From assembly GCF_030410395.1 (NCBI RefSeq), contig NZ_JAUHHF010000002.1:248001-312000 (forward strand): 64,000 nucleotides of DNA. Reading direction: 5' to 3'. Both the position numbers and the translations under genes were made by a program. Shown here one piece after another: positions 8,820 through 16,908 of the stretch. The DNA comes from Zwartia panacis (GTDB lineage: Bacteria; Pseudomonadota; Gammaproteobacteria; Burkholderiales; Burkholderiaceae_B). Numbering within the stretch: position 1 is the stretch's first letter; every line of letters begins with the position of its first letter. A model generated the notes under the pieces. It was given only the letters and a program-made list of their open reading frames with translations, made no database searches and was not told where the DNA came from.

Positions 8820-10205
8820 ATGACCTCCAACAGAAAAAAGAACCAAGACCCCTCACTGACCATTTATTCCTTGAAGTCTCTGATTCAGGAAATCAGCGAT
8901 TGGCGCAATCTCCTGCGCACCGAATGGCCCATGCTCTTGTTGTTAGTGGCGGGTCTCAGTGTTCTTCTGTTTGTCACCGATCCGTTTCCACCCCGTAATG
9001 TTTACCTGGCAGTCGGCCAGCCCGACTCGAGTTTTGAAAAACTCGGTAAAAAATTCCAATCCTATTTCGAAGCGGAAGGGATCACTCTGCATTTGGTCAA
9101 TACAAGCGGCTACACCGAAAGCATGCAAGAGATCACGGACCCCAGATCTCCAGTGACCGCTGCGTTCGCCCTGGCTGGTATTGCCCCTAAAGGTCGCTAT
9201 CCCCAACTTCAAACTCTCGGTAGCATTGAATACGTTCCATTATGGTTATTCCATCGCGGAGAAGAACTTGATGCCAAAGCCATCATTGCAGCCTTGAGTG
9301 ACAAAAAAATTTCAATTGGTCCCAAAGGAAGCGGCACCGATATTCTCAGCGAAAAAATCTTATCTCTGACTAACCTAAATGTTAAAGACAATCCAAACTT
9401 TCTTCACTTGAGTAATACCGAGGCGACTCAAAAAATAATCGATGGCGAAATTTTTGCCATGTTTATTGCAGATGCGGAAAATGGTCCGAACCTGCAAAAA
9501 CTACTGAATCATCACGAACTGAAAATCTTTAATTTTGATTTCGCCCAGGCGATCTCGAAAAAGATCCCTATCTTGAATCCAATCACGCTACCCAAAGGAG
9601 CCCTGGATCTGAAACATCGGATTCCCGCTCAAGATGTCAACATGCTTGCCACAACGGCAACGCTGCTCATCAGTAAAGACATGCATCCTGCCATTCAGTA
9701 TCTTTTTATGACTGCGGCAGAACAAATCAGCCGGGACCTCGAACCACTTTTCAACAACCCTGATTTTTTTCCAACTTACCTCGACCGTAATTTTCCGTTA
9801 AGCCAAGTCGCCTCACGCTATTACGACAAAGGGGCTCCCGCTCTTGATGGAAAACTCCCGCTTTGGCTGGTGAGCTATCTGGACAAAATCTGGCTACTGC
9901 TGGTCGGTGCTTTTGCAGTGATCTATCCACTCTTCAAATTGTTTCCAAACTACCGGCATACCCGCGCAGTGATTCTTATATCTAATGCCTATGAAGAAAT
10001 CTTGGAGATCGAACGAAATGCCGTCTATAACGACAACCGTCAAGAGCTTCAGCAAATGCTTTCGCGATTAAATGACTTGAATCTGGAAATCCTCAATATC
10101 TCTATTCCCACCGACGATATGAATCGTTTGTATTCACTGAAAAGCGCGCTAGACGCTCTTCGTAAACTTATTGCCAACAAGCTCGTTGATATTGAAAAGA
10201 ATTGA
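8820..10205 (+). CDS. TAXI-family TRAP-type solute-binding protein, membrane anchored
   Basis: A 461-residue protein with a TAXI (TRAP-associated extracytoplasmic immunogenic) binding domain (about 60-330; VYLAVGQPDSSFEKLGKKF, ISIGPKGSGTDILSEKIL) between two membrane segments (about 37-54 and 348-372) and a C-terminal cytosolic helical region. Ordinary TAXI receptors are soluble, so this is an anchored variant that displays the ligand domain outside and could signal inward. No TRAP permease gene is nearby. It ends one base from the convergent YdcF-like gene. Confidence 0.8.
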   Translation: MTSNRKKNQDPSLTIYSLKSLIQEISDWRNLLRTEWPMLLLLVAGLSVLLFVTDPFPPRNVYLAVGQPDSSFEKLGKKFQSYFEAEGITLHLVNTSGYTESMQEITDPRSPVTAAFALAGIAPKGRYPQLQTLGSIEYVPLWLFHRGEELDAKAIIAALSDKKISIGPKGSGTDILSEKILSLTNLNVKDNPNFLHLSNTEATQKIIDGEIFAMFIADAENGPNLQKLLNHHELKIFNFDFAQAISKKIPILNPITLPKGALDLKHRIPAQDVNMLATTATLLISKDMHPAIQYLFMTAAEQISRDLEPLFNNPDFFPTYLDRNFPLSQVASRYYDKGAPALDGKLPLWLVSYLDKIWLLLVGAFAVIYPLFKLFPNYRHTRAVILISNAYEEILEIERNAVYNDNRQELQQMLSRLNDLNLEILNISIPTDDMNRLYSLKSALDALRKLIANKLVDIEKN

Positions 10206-10946
10206 CTACAGACCTCTGAGGATTCGGTAGTAGAGTCCGCCGAGCCATTCGCGCACAACGATATCTGTCAGTCTCAGTGCGCGTGGATCGGGCATGAAAT
10301 CCATTGGCGTCATCGCTATGGCGCGAACTTTGAAATCCACTGGAAAAGCCTCGACCTCAAATCCCTGGGTCTCAAACTGACGCTGGGCCCGAGGCATGTG
10401 ATAGGCAGAGGTCACTAATAAAATTTTTGCTTCACCCAATAGCTCTTTGACAGCATACGCTTCTTGCTGAGTATTTTGAGCCTCGCGTGTCACACTGATG
10501 TTCTTTTCAGGCACACCAAACCGTAATGCTAAGGACCGAAGAATCTCGCCCTCACTTTGCGACAATTTTTCCCATGGCAGGACACCACCCGTGAATATCA
10601 AACGCGGAGCTTTTCCAGCCTGATAAAGATCCAGACCAGCAAAAAAGCGATCTGCATCATCCCATTCTGCGACTGGGCCTGTTTCACTATTTACATGGAC
10701 CAGCATTCCGCTCAATACGACAATCGCATCAGCAGGTTTCGCTTGTTGAGCTTGCTTTTTAAGGTTGCGTCCTTCCAGTGACTCGAACAAAAAATCCGCC
10801 ACAATAAAAGTACTAGAACCATAGAGCAGGATTAAACCTATTAACCCATAACGCTTTTTTTTAGTGATGACACCAACTGCCAAGAGGAGTATCGCCAGCA
10901 CGAGTGGCGAGAGCAAAAACGGCAGTATTTTGTGTAGATAAATCAT
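10206..10946 (-). CDS. YdcF/SanA-type membrane protein (DUF218)
   Basis: DUF218 domain protein of about 246 residues. Two N-terminal membrane helices (from MIYLHKILPFLLSPL) precede the DUF218 core with DAIVVLSGM, LIFTGGVLPW, EAQNTQQEAYAVKELL and TSAYHMPRA. Relatives (SanA, ElyC, YdcF) act in envelope or peptidoglycan-precursor metabolism. Start set at ATG 10946; a GTG at 10958 adds four residues. It is followed tail-to-tail by the TAXI gene. Confidence 0.85.
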   Translation of the reverse strand: MIYLHKILPFLLSPLVLAILLLAVGVITKKKRYGLIGLILLYGSSTFIVADFLFESLEGRNLKKQAQQAKPADAIVVLSGMLVHVNSETGPVAEWDDADRFFAGLDLYQAGKAPRLIFTGGVLPWEKLSQSEGEILRSLALRFGVPEKNISVTREAQNTQQEAYAVKELLGEAKILLVTSAYHMPRAQRQFETQGFEVEAFPVDFKVRAIAMTPMDFMPDPRALRLTDIVVREWLGGLYYRILRGL

Positions 10947-10987
10947 CAACTGAAGCACCCATCAAATCATACCTATTCGGCGCAAAA

Positions 10988-11908
10988 CTAATTTCGCCAG
11001 GAACCCAGTCTTCCAAGTCTTGGATCAAAGCGTGAACCGCGCGGCAACACATGCATTCTGATTCCCGAGGCACCTACAGTATCATCCTCCTCATTCACAA
11101 TGTACGCGCGTCTGGCGTCATAAATTTTTACGTGACCATTTCCCATGATCTCCCAACGACCATCGGGACGGACGATCAGTGCAGTTTCCTCGTCGATCCC
11201 CACCCCCAATAGTTGAGGGCTATCTAGAACGGCGCTGACTAACCGGTTATCGCGTGAACGACGACTGAAATGCTGATCAATGATCGCGCCGGGGAGTAAT
11301 CCGAAGCCAAGGGTGACCTCTGTGCTGCGCAAAGCAACCGCGTTAGGGTCATCATTGATTCGACCGCTTGCCGTTCGACGCTCTCCTGTCAACATGGTTG
11401 CTGTCATCACTGCCGCTCCCGCAGAAGTTCCCCCGACCACCGCGCCTTGCTCGTAGCGAAACTCAATCGTGCGCAACGCCCTTGTCCCCAGAAGTGATGA
11501 CGCCAGTAAATTTTGATCGCCTCCCAAAAACCAAAAACCCGTGAATTTTGAGAGGATGGCATCCATTGCTTTGGATTGAGCATCCTCGCGGTCAAGATTC
11601 AGCACCTCAACCTCGGCACCCAGCAAACTGAAATCCGCCAGCACTTCGTCCAGCTCCTCGTCGAATTCAGTTTTAGCCATGGGGAAAATCGCGACCCGCG
11701 CGCGTCCAGCTCCGCCGGCAAGCTCCACGAATCTTTTTTGAATCGTGTAGGGCGTATCGCCTCCCCCAACGATCATCAATGACCCCCGCTTGTGCGGCTC
11801 CACATGCACCTCAGCACTTGCGGATCCGACCATGATCAGACCTAGGAAAGCCAAGGCGCACATCATCACCAGACGTGAACCAAAAATTCCGAAATCCTTT
11901 TTAATCAT
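10988..11908 (-). CDS. Cyanophycinase-like peptidase (S51), exported
   Basis: A 306-residue peptidase S51 protein. GGTSAGAAVM carries the catalytic serine, preceded by GFWFLGGDQN; GLLPGAIIDQHFSRRSRDNRL is also typical of cyanophycinases. A signal peptide (VMMCALAFLGLIMVGSASA) implies periplasmic or secreted action on cyanophycin or other isoaspartyl dipeptides. Start chosen at ATG 11908, which overlaps the stop of the upstream LysR gene by 4 bp (ATGA), so the two form an operon. Confidence 0.87.
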   Translation of the reverse strand: MIKKDFGIFGSRLVMMCALAFLGLIMVGSASAEVHVEPHKRGSLMIVGGGDTPYTIQKRFVELAGGAGRARVAIFPMAKTEFDEELDEVLADFSLLGAEVEVLNLDREDAQSKAMDAILSKFTGFWFLGGDQNLLASSLLGTRALRTIEFRYEQGAVVGGTSAGAAVMTATMLTGERRTASGRINDDPNAVALRSTEVTLGFGLLPGAIIDQHFSRRSRDNRLVSAVLDSPQLLGVGIDEETALIVRPDGRWEIMGNGHVKIYDARRAYIVNEEDDTVGASGIRMHVLPRGSRFDPRLGRLGSWRN

Positions 11909-12801
11909 TCGTGTGGCCTTATTTCCTTGCGCATGTGAAGCTTGAACGCCGTCGCAATCGGCGACAATTTTTTGCTCGCGGGGTGCACAATATGCCAATT
12001 AGAGAGAATCGGGAAGCCCTCCACATCGACCACAGTCACGCCATGCTCTTTCTGGTGACCATGCAAGGAGTGACGGGATACGATTCCGATCCCGAGTCCT
12101 CCCGCGACAGCTTCTTTAATAGCCTCATTACTCCCCAACTCCATGCGGATATCCGGCCGAAATTTATTTTTATTAAAGAACTGATCCACACCCATTCTGG
12201 TTCCCGAACCCTTTTCCCGCAGAATAAAACGCTCCTTTCCAAGGACAGTCAAAGATATCCCCGCCTGCTTGACAAGCGAAGACCTAGCAGCGGCCACCAA
12301 CACCAACGGGTTTGCCATAAAAATCTCATCATTTAAATCCAGATCGCGTGGCGGCTGGGACATGATGTACAGGTCATCCAGGTTTTCACGCATCCTCTGC
12401 ACGACACCATCTCGGTTCAAAATCTCCAGCGATACATCGATTTCGGGATATTTCTTGCAAAATGAACCAATGAGGCGTGGCATGAAGTATTTCGCTGTGC
12501 TCACCACAGCAACCTTGAGCTTGCCGCGTGCGAGGCCCTTGACGCTATCCACTCCTTGCTCAAAAGTATCCCAAGTCTGAATCATTTCTCTGGCGGTTTG
12601 GGCCAGCTCGCGTCCGATCTCGGTGAGATGCACTTTCTTTGAAATCACCTCATAGAGAGGAACGCCTACAGCCTGCGTGACCTCTTTGAGCTGCATGGAT
12701 GCGGTCGGCTGGGTGACATGCATTGCACGCGCCGCGCCACTCACACTTCCGGTTTCGGCCAAGGCGAGAAAAAGCTTGAGTTGCCGAAAAGTAATATTCA
12801 T
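11905..12801 (-). CDS. LysR-type regulator, CbbR/CmpR-like
   Basis: A 298-residue LysR protein: winged helix 1-60 (FRQLKLFLALAETGSVSGAA, THVTQPTAS-type recognition helix) and a substrate domain from about 90. The N-terminal sequence and the divergent SbtA-type bicarbonate transporter suggest a CbbR/CmpR-type regulator of inorganic carbon uptake, with RuBP, 2-phosphoglycolate or NADPH as effectors in that family; this is inferred from context. It is cotranscribed with a cyanophycinase gene. Confidence 0.82.
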   Translation of the reverse strand: MNITFRQLKLFLALAETGSVSGAARAMHVTQPTASMQLKEVTQAVGVPLYEVISKKVHLTEIGRELAQTAREMIQTWDTFEQGVDSVKGLARGKLKVAVVSTAKYFMPRLIGSFCKKYPEIDVSLEILNRDGVVQRMRENLDDLYIMSQPPRDLDLNDEIFMANPLVLVAAARSSLVKQAGISLTVLGKERFILREKGSGTRMGVDQFFNKNKFRPDIRMELGSNEAIKEAVAGGLGIGIVSRHSLHGHQKEHGVTVVDVEGFPILSNWHIVHPASKKLSPIATAFKLHMRKEIRPHE

Positions 12802-12886
12802 AGACTTTTATCTATATATCAATGCATAAGAATCGATTTTACATTAGTTATGTCCTCGCTCTACGATCTTGCAAAGGACTCAACCC
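12802..12886. promoter_or_regulatory. Divergent LysR/sbtA control region
   Basis: This 85-bp AT-rich gap separates the LysR start from the SbtA-type start. It contains TTAT-N14-ATAA (TTATCTATATATCAATGCAT then AA), a dyad of the size LysR proteins bind, placed to control both genes. Assignment rests on position and symmetry only. Confidence 0.4.
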
Positions 12887-13831
12887 ATGCAAAATCTTCT
12901 CGACCCCGCTATTCTATTTTTCATTTTTGGCGTACTTGCGGGCTTCGTGCGCTCCAATCTGGAAATTCCCCCCGCGATCTCACGCTTTTTGTCTCTCTAT
13001 CTCTTGATGGCCCTGGGCCTCAAAGGCGGCTTCGCGCTTGCACAATCAGGCCTGACCTACGAGGTCGCAGCGAGCCTTGGCGCCGCGATTTTGCTCGCAC
13101 TCATCGTCCCGGCACTCGGCTACTGGACGCTCAAACGCTTCCTGTCAGGTTTTGATGCCGCCGCGATCGCCGCCACCTACGGTTCGGTGAGCGCAGTGAC
13201 TTTTGTCACGGCCGTTCAGTTTTTAGAGAACCAGGGCGTCGAGTATGGTGGTCATATGGCTGCAGCGATGGCGCTCATGGAATCCCCCGCCATCATTTTG
13301 GCTGTGATTCTCGCCAATACGCTCAGACAGAACAAATCGGTGCCCATCGGGAAAATCTTGCACGAGTCCTTTACGGATGGCGCACAACTCTTGTTACTCG
13401 GAGCCATGGTCGTCGGCCTCCTGACAGGCGAGGCCGGTCAGGCCGCCATGCAGCCCTTTTCCGGTGATCTGTTCAAAGGCATGCTGGCGTTTTTCTTGCT
13501 GGATATGGGCTTGATGACCGCGCGCAACCTTCCTCAACTCAAAGGCATTTCACCAGGACTCATTGGCTACGCTGTTTTAGGCCCTTTGTTGCATGCAGCG
13601 ATTGCGCTGGCATTGGCGCTCCTGCTCAACCTATCGCCCGGTAACGCCACCCTGTTGATGGTGCTTGCCGCAAGTGCGTCTTATATTGCCGTCCCCGCTG
13701 TACTGCGCTATGCGGTTCCAGAGGCCAATCCGTGCCTGTATTTTGGTTTGTCGCTCGGACTGACGTTTCCGTTTAATTTGATTGTCGGGATTCCCCTGTA
13801 CTCCAGGGTTGCGGCGTATTTTCTGGGGTGA
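12887..13831 (+). CDS. SbtA-family sodium-dependent bicarbonate transporter
   Basis: A 314-residue polytopic membrane protein of the SbtA family (about ten helices). Diagnostic stretches are LLDPAILFFIFGVLAG at the N-terminus, the duplicated core motif YGSVSAVTF and ASASYIAVPAVLRYAVPEA near the C-terminus. Family members import bicarbonate with sodium. ATG 12887 has AAAGGA nine bases upstream; a TTG at 12869 is less likely. No sbtB gene is adjacent. Confidence 0.88.
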   Translation: MQNLLDPAILFFIFGVLAGFVRSNLEIPPAISRFLSLYLLMALGLKGGFALAQSGLTYEVAASLGAAILLALIVPALGYWTLKRFLSGFDAAAIAATYGSVSAVTFVTAVQFLENQGVEYGGHMAAAMALMESPAIILAVILANTLRQNKSVPIGKILHESFTDGAQLLLLGAMVVGLLTGEAGQAAMQPFSGDLFKGMLAFFLLDMGLMTARNLPQLKGISPGLIGYAVLGPLLHAAIALALALLLNLSPGNATLLMVLAASASYIAVPAVLRYAVPEANPCLYFGLSLGLTFPFNLIVGIPLYSRVAAYFLG

Positions 13832-13898
13832 CGTCAGGCTCTGCTAAGATCGTGACTTCACTCAGAGATCATCCAGCTTGTTGCTGGCGCATATACTA

Positions 13899-14477
13899 AT
13901 GGAATCCCTGCTCGTATCAACCGGCGTGGTCGCTCTCGCCGAAATTGGCGATAAAACTCAACTTTTAGCCTTCATTCTGGCTGCGCGTTTTAAAAAGCCG
14001 GTACCGATTATCCTCGGGATCCTGGTCGCGACCATCATTAACCACGGCCTGGCTGGTGCCCTCGGTGCATGGATCACATCGGTTGTCACGCCTGAGATTT
14101 TACGCTGGGTGTTGGGCCTGTCCTTTATCGGTATGGCGATCTGGACCATGATTCCCGACAAGATCGAGGAAGAAGAAACCAAAGTCGCACAGAAATTTGG
14201 CGTGTTTGGGGCCACACTCATCACCTTTTTCCTCGCCGAAATGGGCGATAAAACACAGATTGCCACAGTGGCCATGGCTGCGCATTACGCTGCCCCACTC
14301 ATGGTGGTGATCGGCACCACGCTTGGCATGCTGATTGCGGATGTCCCAGCGGTTTTTATCGGAGATAAGTTGGCGAACAAGATCCCGATGAAGCTTGTGC
14401 ATTCGATTGCCGCTGCGATTTTTGCCATACTCGGTATTGCGACATTGTTTGGAGCAGGTGCTGGGTTTGGGTTTTAG
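13899..14477 (+). CDS. GDT1/TMEM165 family (UPF0016) manganese exporter
   Basis: A 192-residue, six-helix membrane protein with the duplicated signature AEIGDKTQ (near residue 15) and AEMGDKTQ (near 105), the cation-binding motifs of the UPF0016/GDT1 family. Bacterial members such as MneA export manganese. Start ATG 13899 gives the usual N-terminus; an in-frame TTG at 13878 would add seven residues. No yybP-ykoY manganese riboswitch is visible in the 67-bp leader. Confidence 0.88.
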   Translation: MESLLVSTGVVALAEIGDKTQLLAFILAARFKKPVPIILGILVATIINHGLAGALGAWITSVVTPEILRWVLGLSFIGMAIWTMIPDKIEEEETKVAQKFGVFGATLITFFLAEMGDKTQIATVAMAAHYAAPLMVVIGTTLGMLIADVPAVFIGDKLANKIPMKLVHSIAAAIFAILGIATLFGAGAGFGF

Positions 14478-14520
14478 AAAAATCAATTAAATCAAACATC
14501 TAAATCATTTTCACCCTATA

Positions 14521-14557
14521 ATTTACAAATCTAAAGTTGAAACTTGGATTTGTAAAT
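14521..14557. promoter_or_regulatory. Nested palindrome over ATPase start codon
   Basis: Perfect 11-bp arms ATTTACAAATC (14521-14531) and GATTTGTAAAT (14547-14557) enclose a second dyad AAGTT-GA-AACTT. The right arm includes the first two bases of the ATPase start codon (ATG 14556). It could be an autoregulatory operator or an RNA hairpin that hides the start. Confidence 0.6.
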
Positions 14558-15725
14558 GATCCCTCGTGATGCAGCACATACCTTGGTTCGCCTTGCCAAG
14601 GGATTCCCGGTGATTGCGATTACCGGACCACGTCAAGCGGGGAAAACCACGCTTGCACGTAATATTTTCAAAGACAAACCTTATATTTCTCTGGAGAACC
14701 CAGATGAGCGGGATTTTGCCCTCACTGATCCAAAGCGATTTTTAGCACGCTTTCCTCAGGGAGCGATTCTGGATGAGGTTCAGCGCTGCCCTCAATTGCT
14801 GTCCTGGTTACAAGGTCTGGTCGATGAACGACAACGCATGGGCGATTTTGTCCTGACAGGCTCGGCACAATTCAGTTTGATTGAAAGCATCACACAAACG
14901 CTCGCAGGTCGCGTTGCGCGCGTTGAATTACTTCCGTTAAGCGCCTCTGAACTCGGACAAGTCAACAAGCTCCCTGAGACGCTCACTCAAACGCTTTTTC
15001 AAGGGGGCTATCCAACACTGTATGACCGTCCTGTTAGCCCGCAAGACTGGTTCAGCAATTATGTCGCGACCTATGTCGAGCGCGACGTGCGGCAATTGAT
15101 CGCGGTGCGCGATCTCGGTCAGTTTCAAACCTTCGTCAAAATGTGTGCAGCCCGAACGGGGCAGCTCCTCAACCTCACCGCGCTTGGAGCAGACTGCGGT
15201 ATTAGTGCCGTCACTGCCAAACAATGGCTGACCGTACTCGAAACCAGCTATATCGTCACCTTGCTGCGGCCACACTTTCGCAACTACGGCAAACGACTCG
15301 TCAAAACGCCAAAACTTTACTTCTTAGACTCGGGTTTAGCGACATGGCTCATGGGCATACGCGATGTCCAAACCTTAGAGACACACGCAGCACGAGGCGC
15401 ACTATTTGAAACCTGGGTTGTCAGCGAGCTTTACAAGCAACGTCTGAATGCAGGACTTGCACCTGATCTCTACTTTTGGCGAGACAACTCAGGCCAGGAA
15501 ATTGATGTCTTGTGCGAAACAGCTCAAGGGCTTCAAGCCATCGAAATCAAATCAGGCAGCACCTACGCTTCAGACTGGGCTCAGAATCTTAAAAAATGGC
15601 AGACACTTGCAAGCTCCGAGTTCCCCAACTCCACCATCATGTATGGTGGAGAGAGTAATTTTGAGCGCGATGGCATCAAAGTATGGGGATGGAGAGACGT
15701 GACTCAAGCTTCGCCACCTTCTTAA
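14556..15725 (+). CDS. AAA ATPase with DUF4143 domain
   Basis: A 389-residue COG1373 ATPase. Walker A GPRQAGKTTLAR lies near residue 24-35, Walker B AILDEVQRCP near 70, and the C-terminal DUF4143 domain runs from about 190 with LYFLDSGLATWLMG and the nuclease-like FWRDNSGQEIDVL...AIEIKSG segment. Members are often solitary, spread horizontally, and some behave like toxin-antitoxin or defence proteins, but function is unproven. The start codon lies in a nested palindrome. Confidence 0.87.
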   Translation: MIPRDAAHTLVRLAKGFPVIAITGPRQAGKTTLARNIFKDKPYISLENPDERDFALTDPKRFLARFPQGAILDEVQRCPQLLSWLQGLVDERQRMGDFVLTGSAQFSLIESITQTLAGRVARVELLPLSASELGQVNKLPETLTQTLFQGGYPTLYDRPVSPQDWFSNYVATYVERDVRQLIAVRDLGQFQTFVKMCAARTGQLLNLTALGADCGISAVTAKQWLTVLETSYIVTLLRPHFRNYGKRLVKTPKLYFLDSGLATWLMGIRDVQTLETHAARGALFETWVVSELYKQRLNAGLAPDLYFWRDNSGQEIDVLCETAQGLQAIEIKSGSTYASDWAQNLKKWQTLASSEFPNSTIMYGGESNFERDGIKVWGWRDVTQASPPS

Positions 15726-15824
15726 AGTTCCAGATCCATTTAGCCATTAGCACTCACAATTAACAGCCCAAAGTGATACTCATGCTGTATAAAAGCAATT
15801 CTTATTAAAACACCGGAGATTGAC

Positions 15825-16808
15825 ATGCGCTTTATTTCGACCATGACCCGTGCCCTTGTCGCAAGCGCCGCCCTCGTCGCGTTCGCGCATGGCACAGCCT
15901 CGGCTCAAACTGATTATCCAACGCGACCCGTAAACGTGATCGTGCCCCAGGGCGCAGGTGGCGCCAACGACACGATTGCCCGCATTATTTCCGCCAAGCT
16001 CAGCGAGGTTCTAGGCCAACAATTTGTTGTTGAAAACCGTACGGGCGCTGGCGGCAACATCGGTACCGCCGCTGTCGCAAAAGCCAAGCCAGACGGCTAT
16101 ACACTGATGCTGACGACCAACGGTGCTCAGGTCATCAATCCCTGGCTCTACAAAACCACAGGTTTTGATCCCATCAAAGACTTCACACCTGTTGGTCTGG
16201 TGGCCAGCGCAGGTTATGTGCTTGTCGCCAACGCTGCCTTTCCTGCCAATAATGTCAACGAACTGATTGCTCAACTCAAAGCCAACCCAGGCAAATACAA
16301 CTACGCTTCGGCAGGAAATGGCACGCTCAATCACCTGATCATGGAAATGTTCAAACAGCAGGTCGGCTTGAACATTCAGCATGTGCCCTACAAAACTGCT
16401 TCTGCAGCCGCAGCAGATGTGGCGGGCGGAATAGTTCCCGTCTCAGTACAAAGTGCGCCCTCCTCCCTGGGCTTAATTAAAGCTGGAAAAATCAAAGCCT
16501 TGGCTGTGACCAACGAAAAGCGCATTGGCGCCCTGCCTGACGTACCCTCCATTAGTGAAACCATCCCAGGCTTTGGCTCAACCCCATGGTACGGTATTCT
16601 GGCTCCCGCTGGCACACCTGAAGCGATCGTGAACAAACTCAACGCTGCCATCAAAACAGCATTAGCTGACAAAGATGTACAGGAACGCCTACTCAAGCAA
16701 GGTTGTGAACCACTTGAAAGCACTCCCCAGCAGTTTGCCACGCTGATCAAAGACGATTTGGCGAACTGGCAGAAAATCGTCAAGAGCTCTGGCGCAAGCG
16801 TGGATTAA
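15825..16808 (+). CDS. Bug-family (TctC-like) periplasmic solute receptor
   Basis: A 327-residue tripartite tricarboxylate transporter receptor. Signal peptide 1-28 (ends ASAQ), then YPTRPVNVIVPQGAGGANDT, ENRTGAGGNIGT, AKPDGYTLM and WYGILAPAGTP, all Bug signatures. These receptors bind carboxylates in the periplasm. No TctA/TctB permease is nearby, which is usual for orphan Bug genes in Burkholderiales. Its terminator precedes the AtuA-like gene, whose product may process the ligand. Confidence 0.92.
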   Translation: MRFISTMTRALVASAALVAFAHGTASAQTDYPTRPVNVIVPQGAGGANDTIARIISAKLSEVLGQQFVVENRTGAGGNIGTAAVAKAKPDGYTLMLTTNGAQVINPWLYKTTGFDPIKDFTPVGLVASAGYVLVANAAFPANNVNELIAQLKANPGKYNYASAGNGTLNHLIMEMFKQQVGLNIQHVPYKTASAAAADVAGGIVPVSVQSAPSSLGLIKAGKIKALAVTNEKRIGALPDVPSISETIPGFGSTPWYGILAPAGTPEAIVNKLNAAIKTALADKDVQERLLKQGCEPLESTPQQFATLIKDDLANWQKIVKSSGASVD

Positions 16809-16853
16809 ACCCACACCACCCTAACCTTGTCGCTCACACATCGACGACATTTC

Positions 16854-16894
16854 AAAAGCTGCAGCCTTGTTCATCAAGGGTGCAGCTTTTTTTT
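16854..16894 (+). terminator. Strong rho-independent terminator / possible attenuator
   Basis: AAAAGCTGCA-g-CCTTG, loop TTCAT, then CAAGG-g-TGCAGCTTTTTTTT forms a long stem with a U-run. It lies 45 bp after the Bug stop and ends only about 14 nt before the next ATG at 16909, with the ribosome site CGAGGA directly after the U-run. Confidence 0.85.
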
Positions 16895-16908
16895 CGAGGA
16901 ATCAAACA

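Noticed and set aside
13832-13898. Possible yybP-ykoY manganese riboswitch before the GDT1-type gene
   Set aside because: The 67-bp leader is too short and lacks the conserved riboswitch core.
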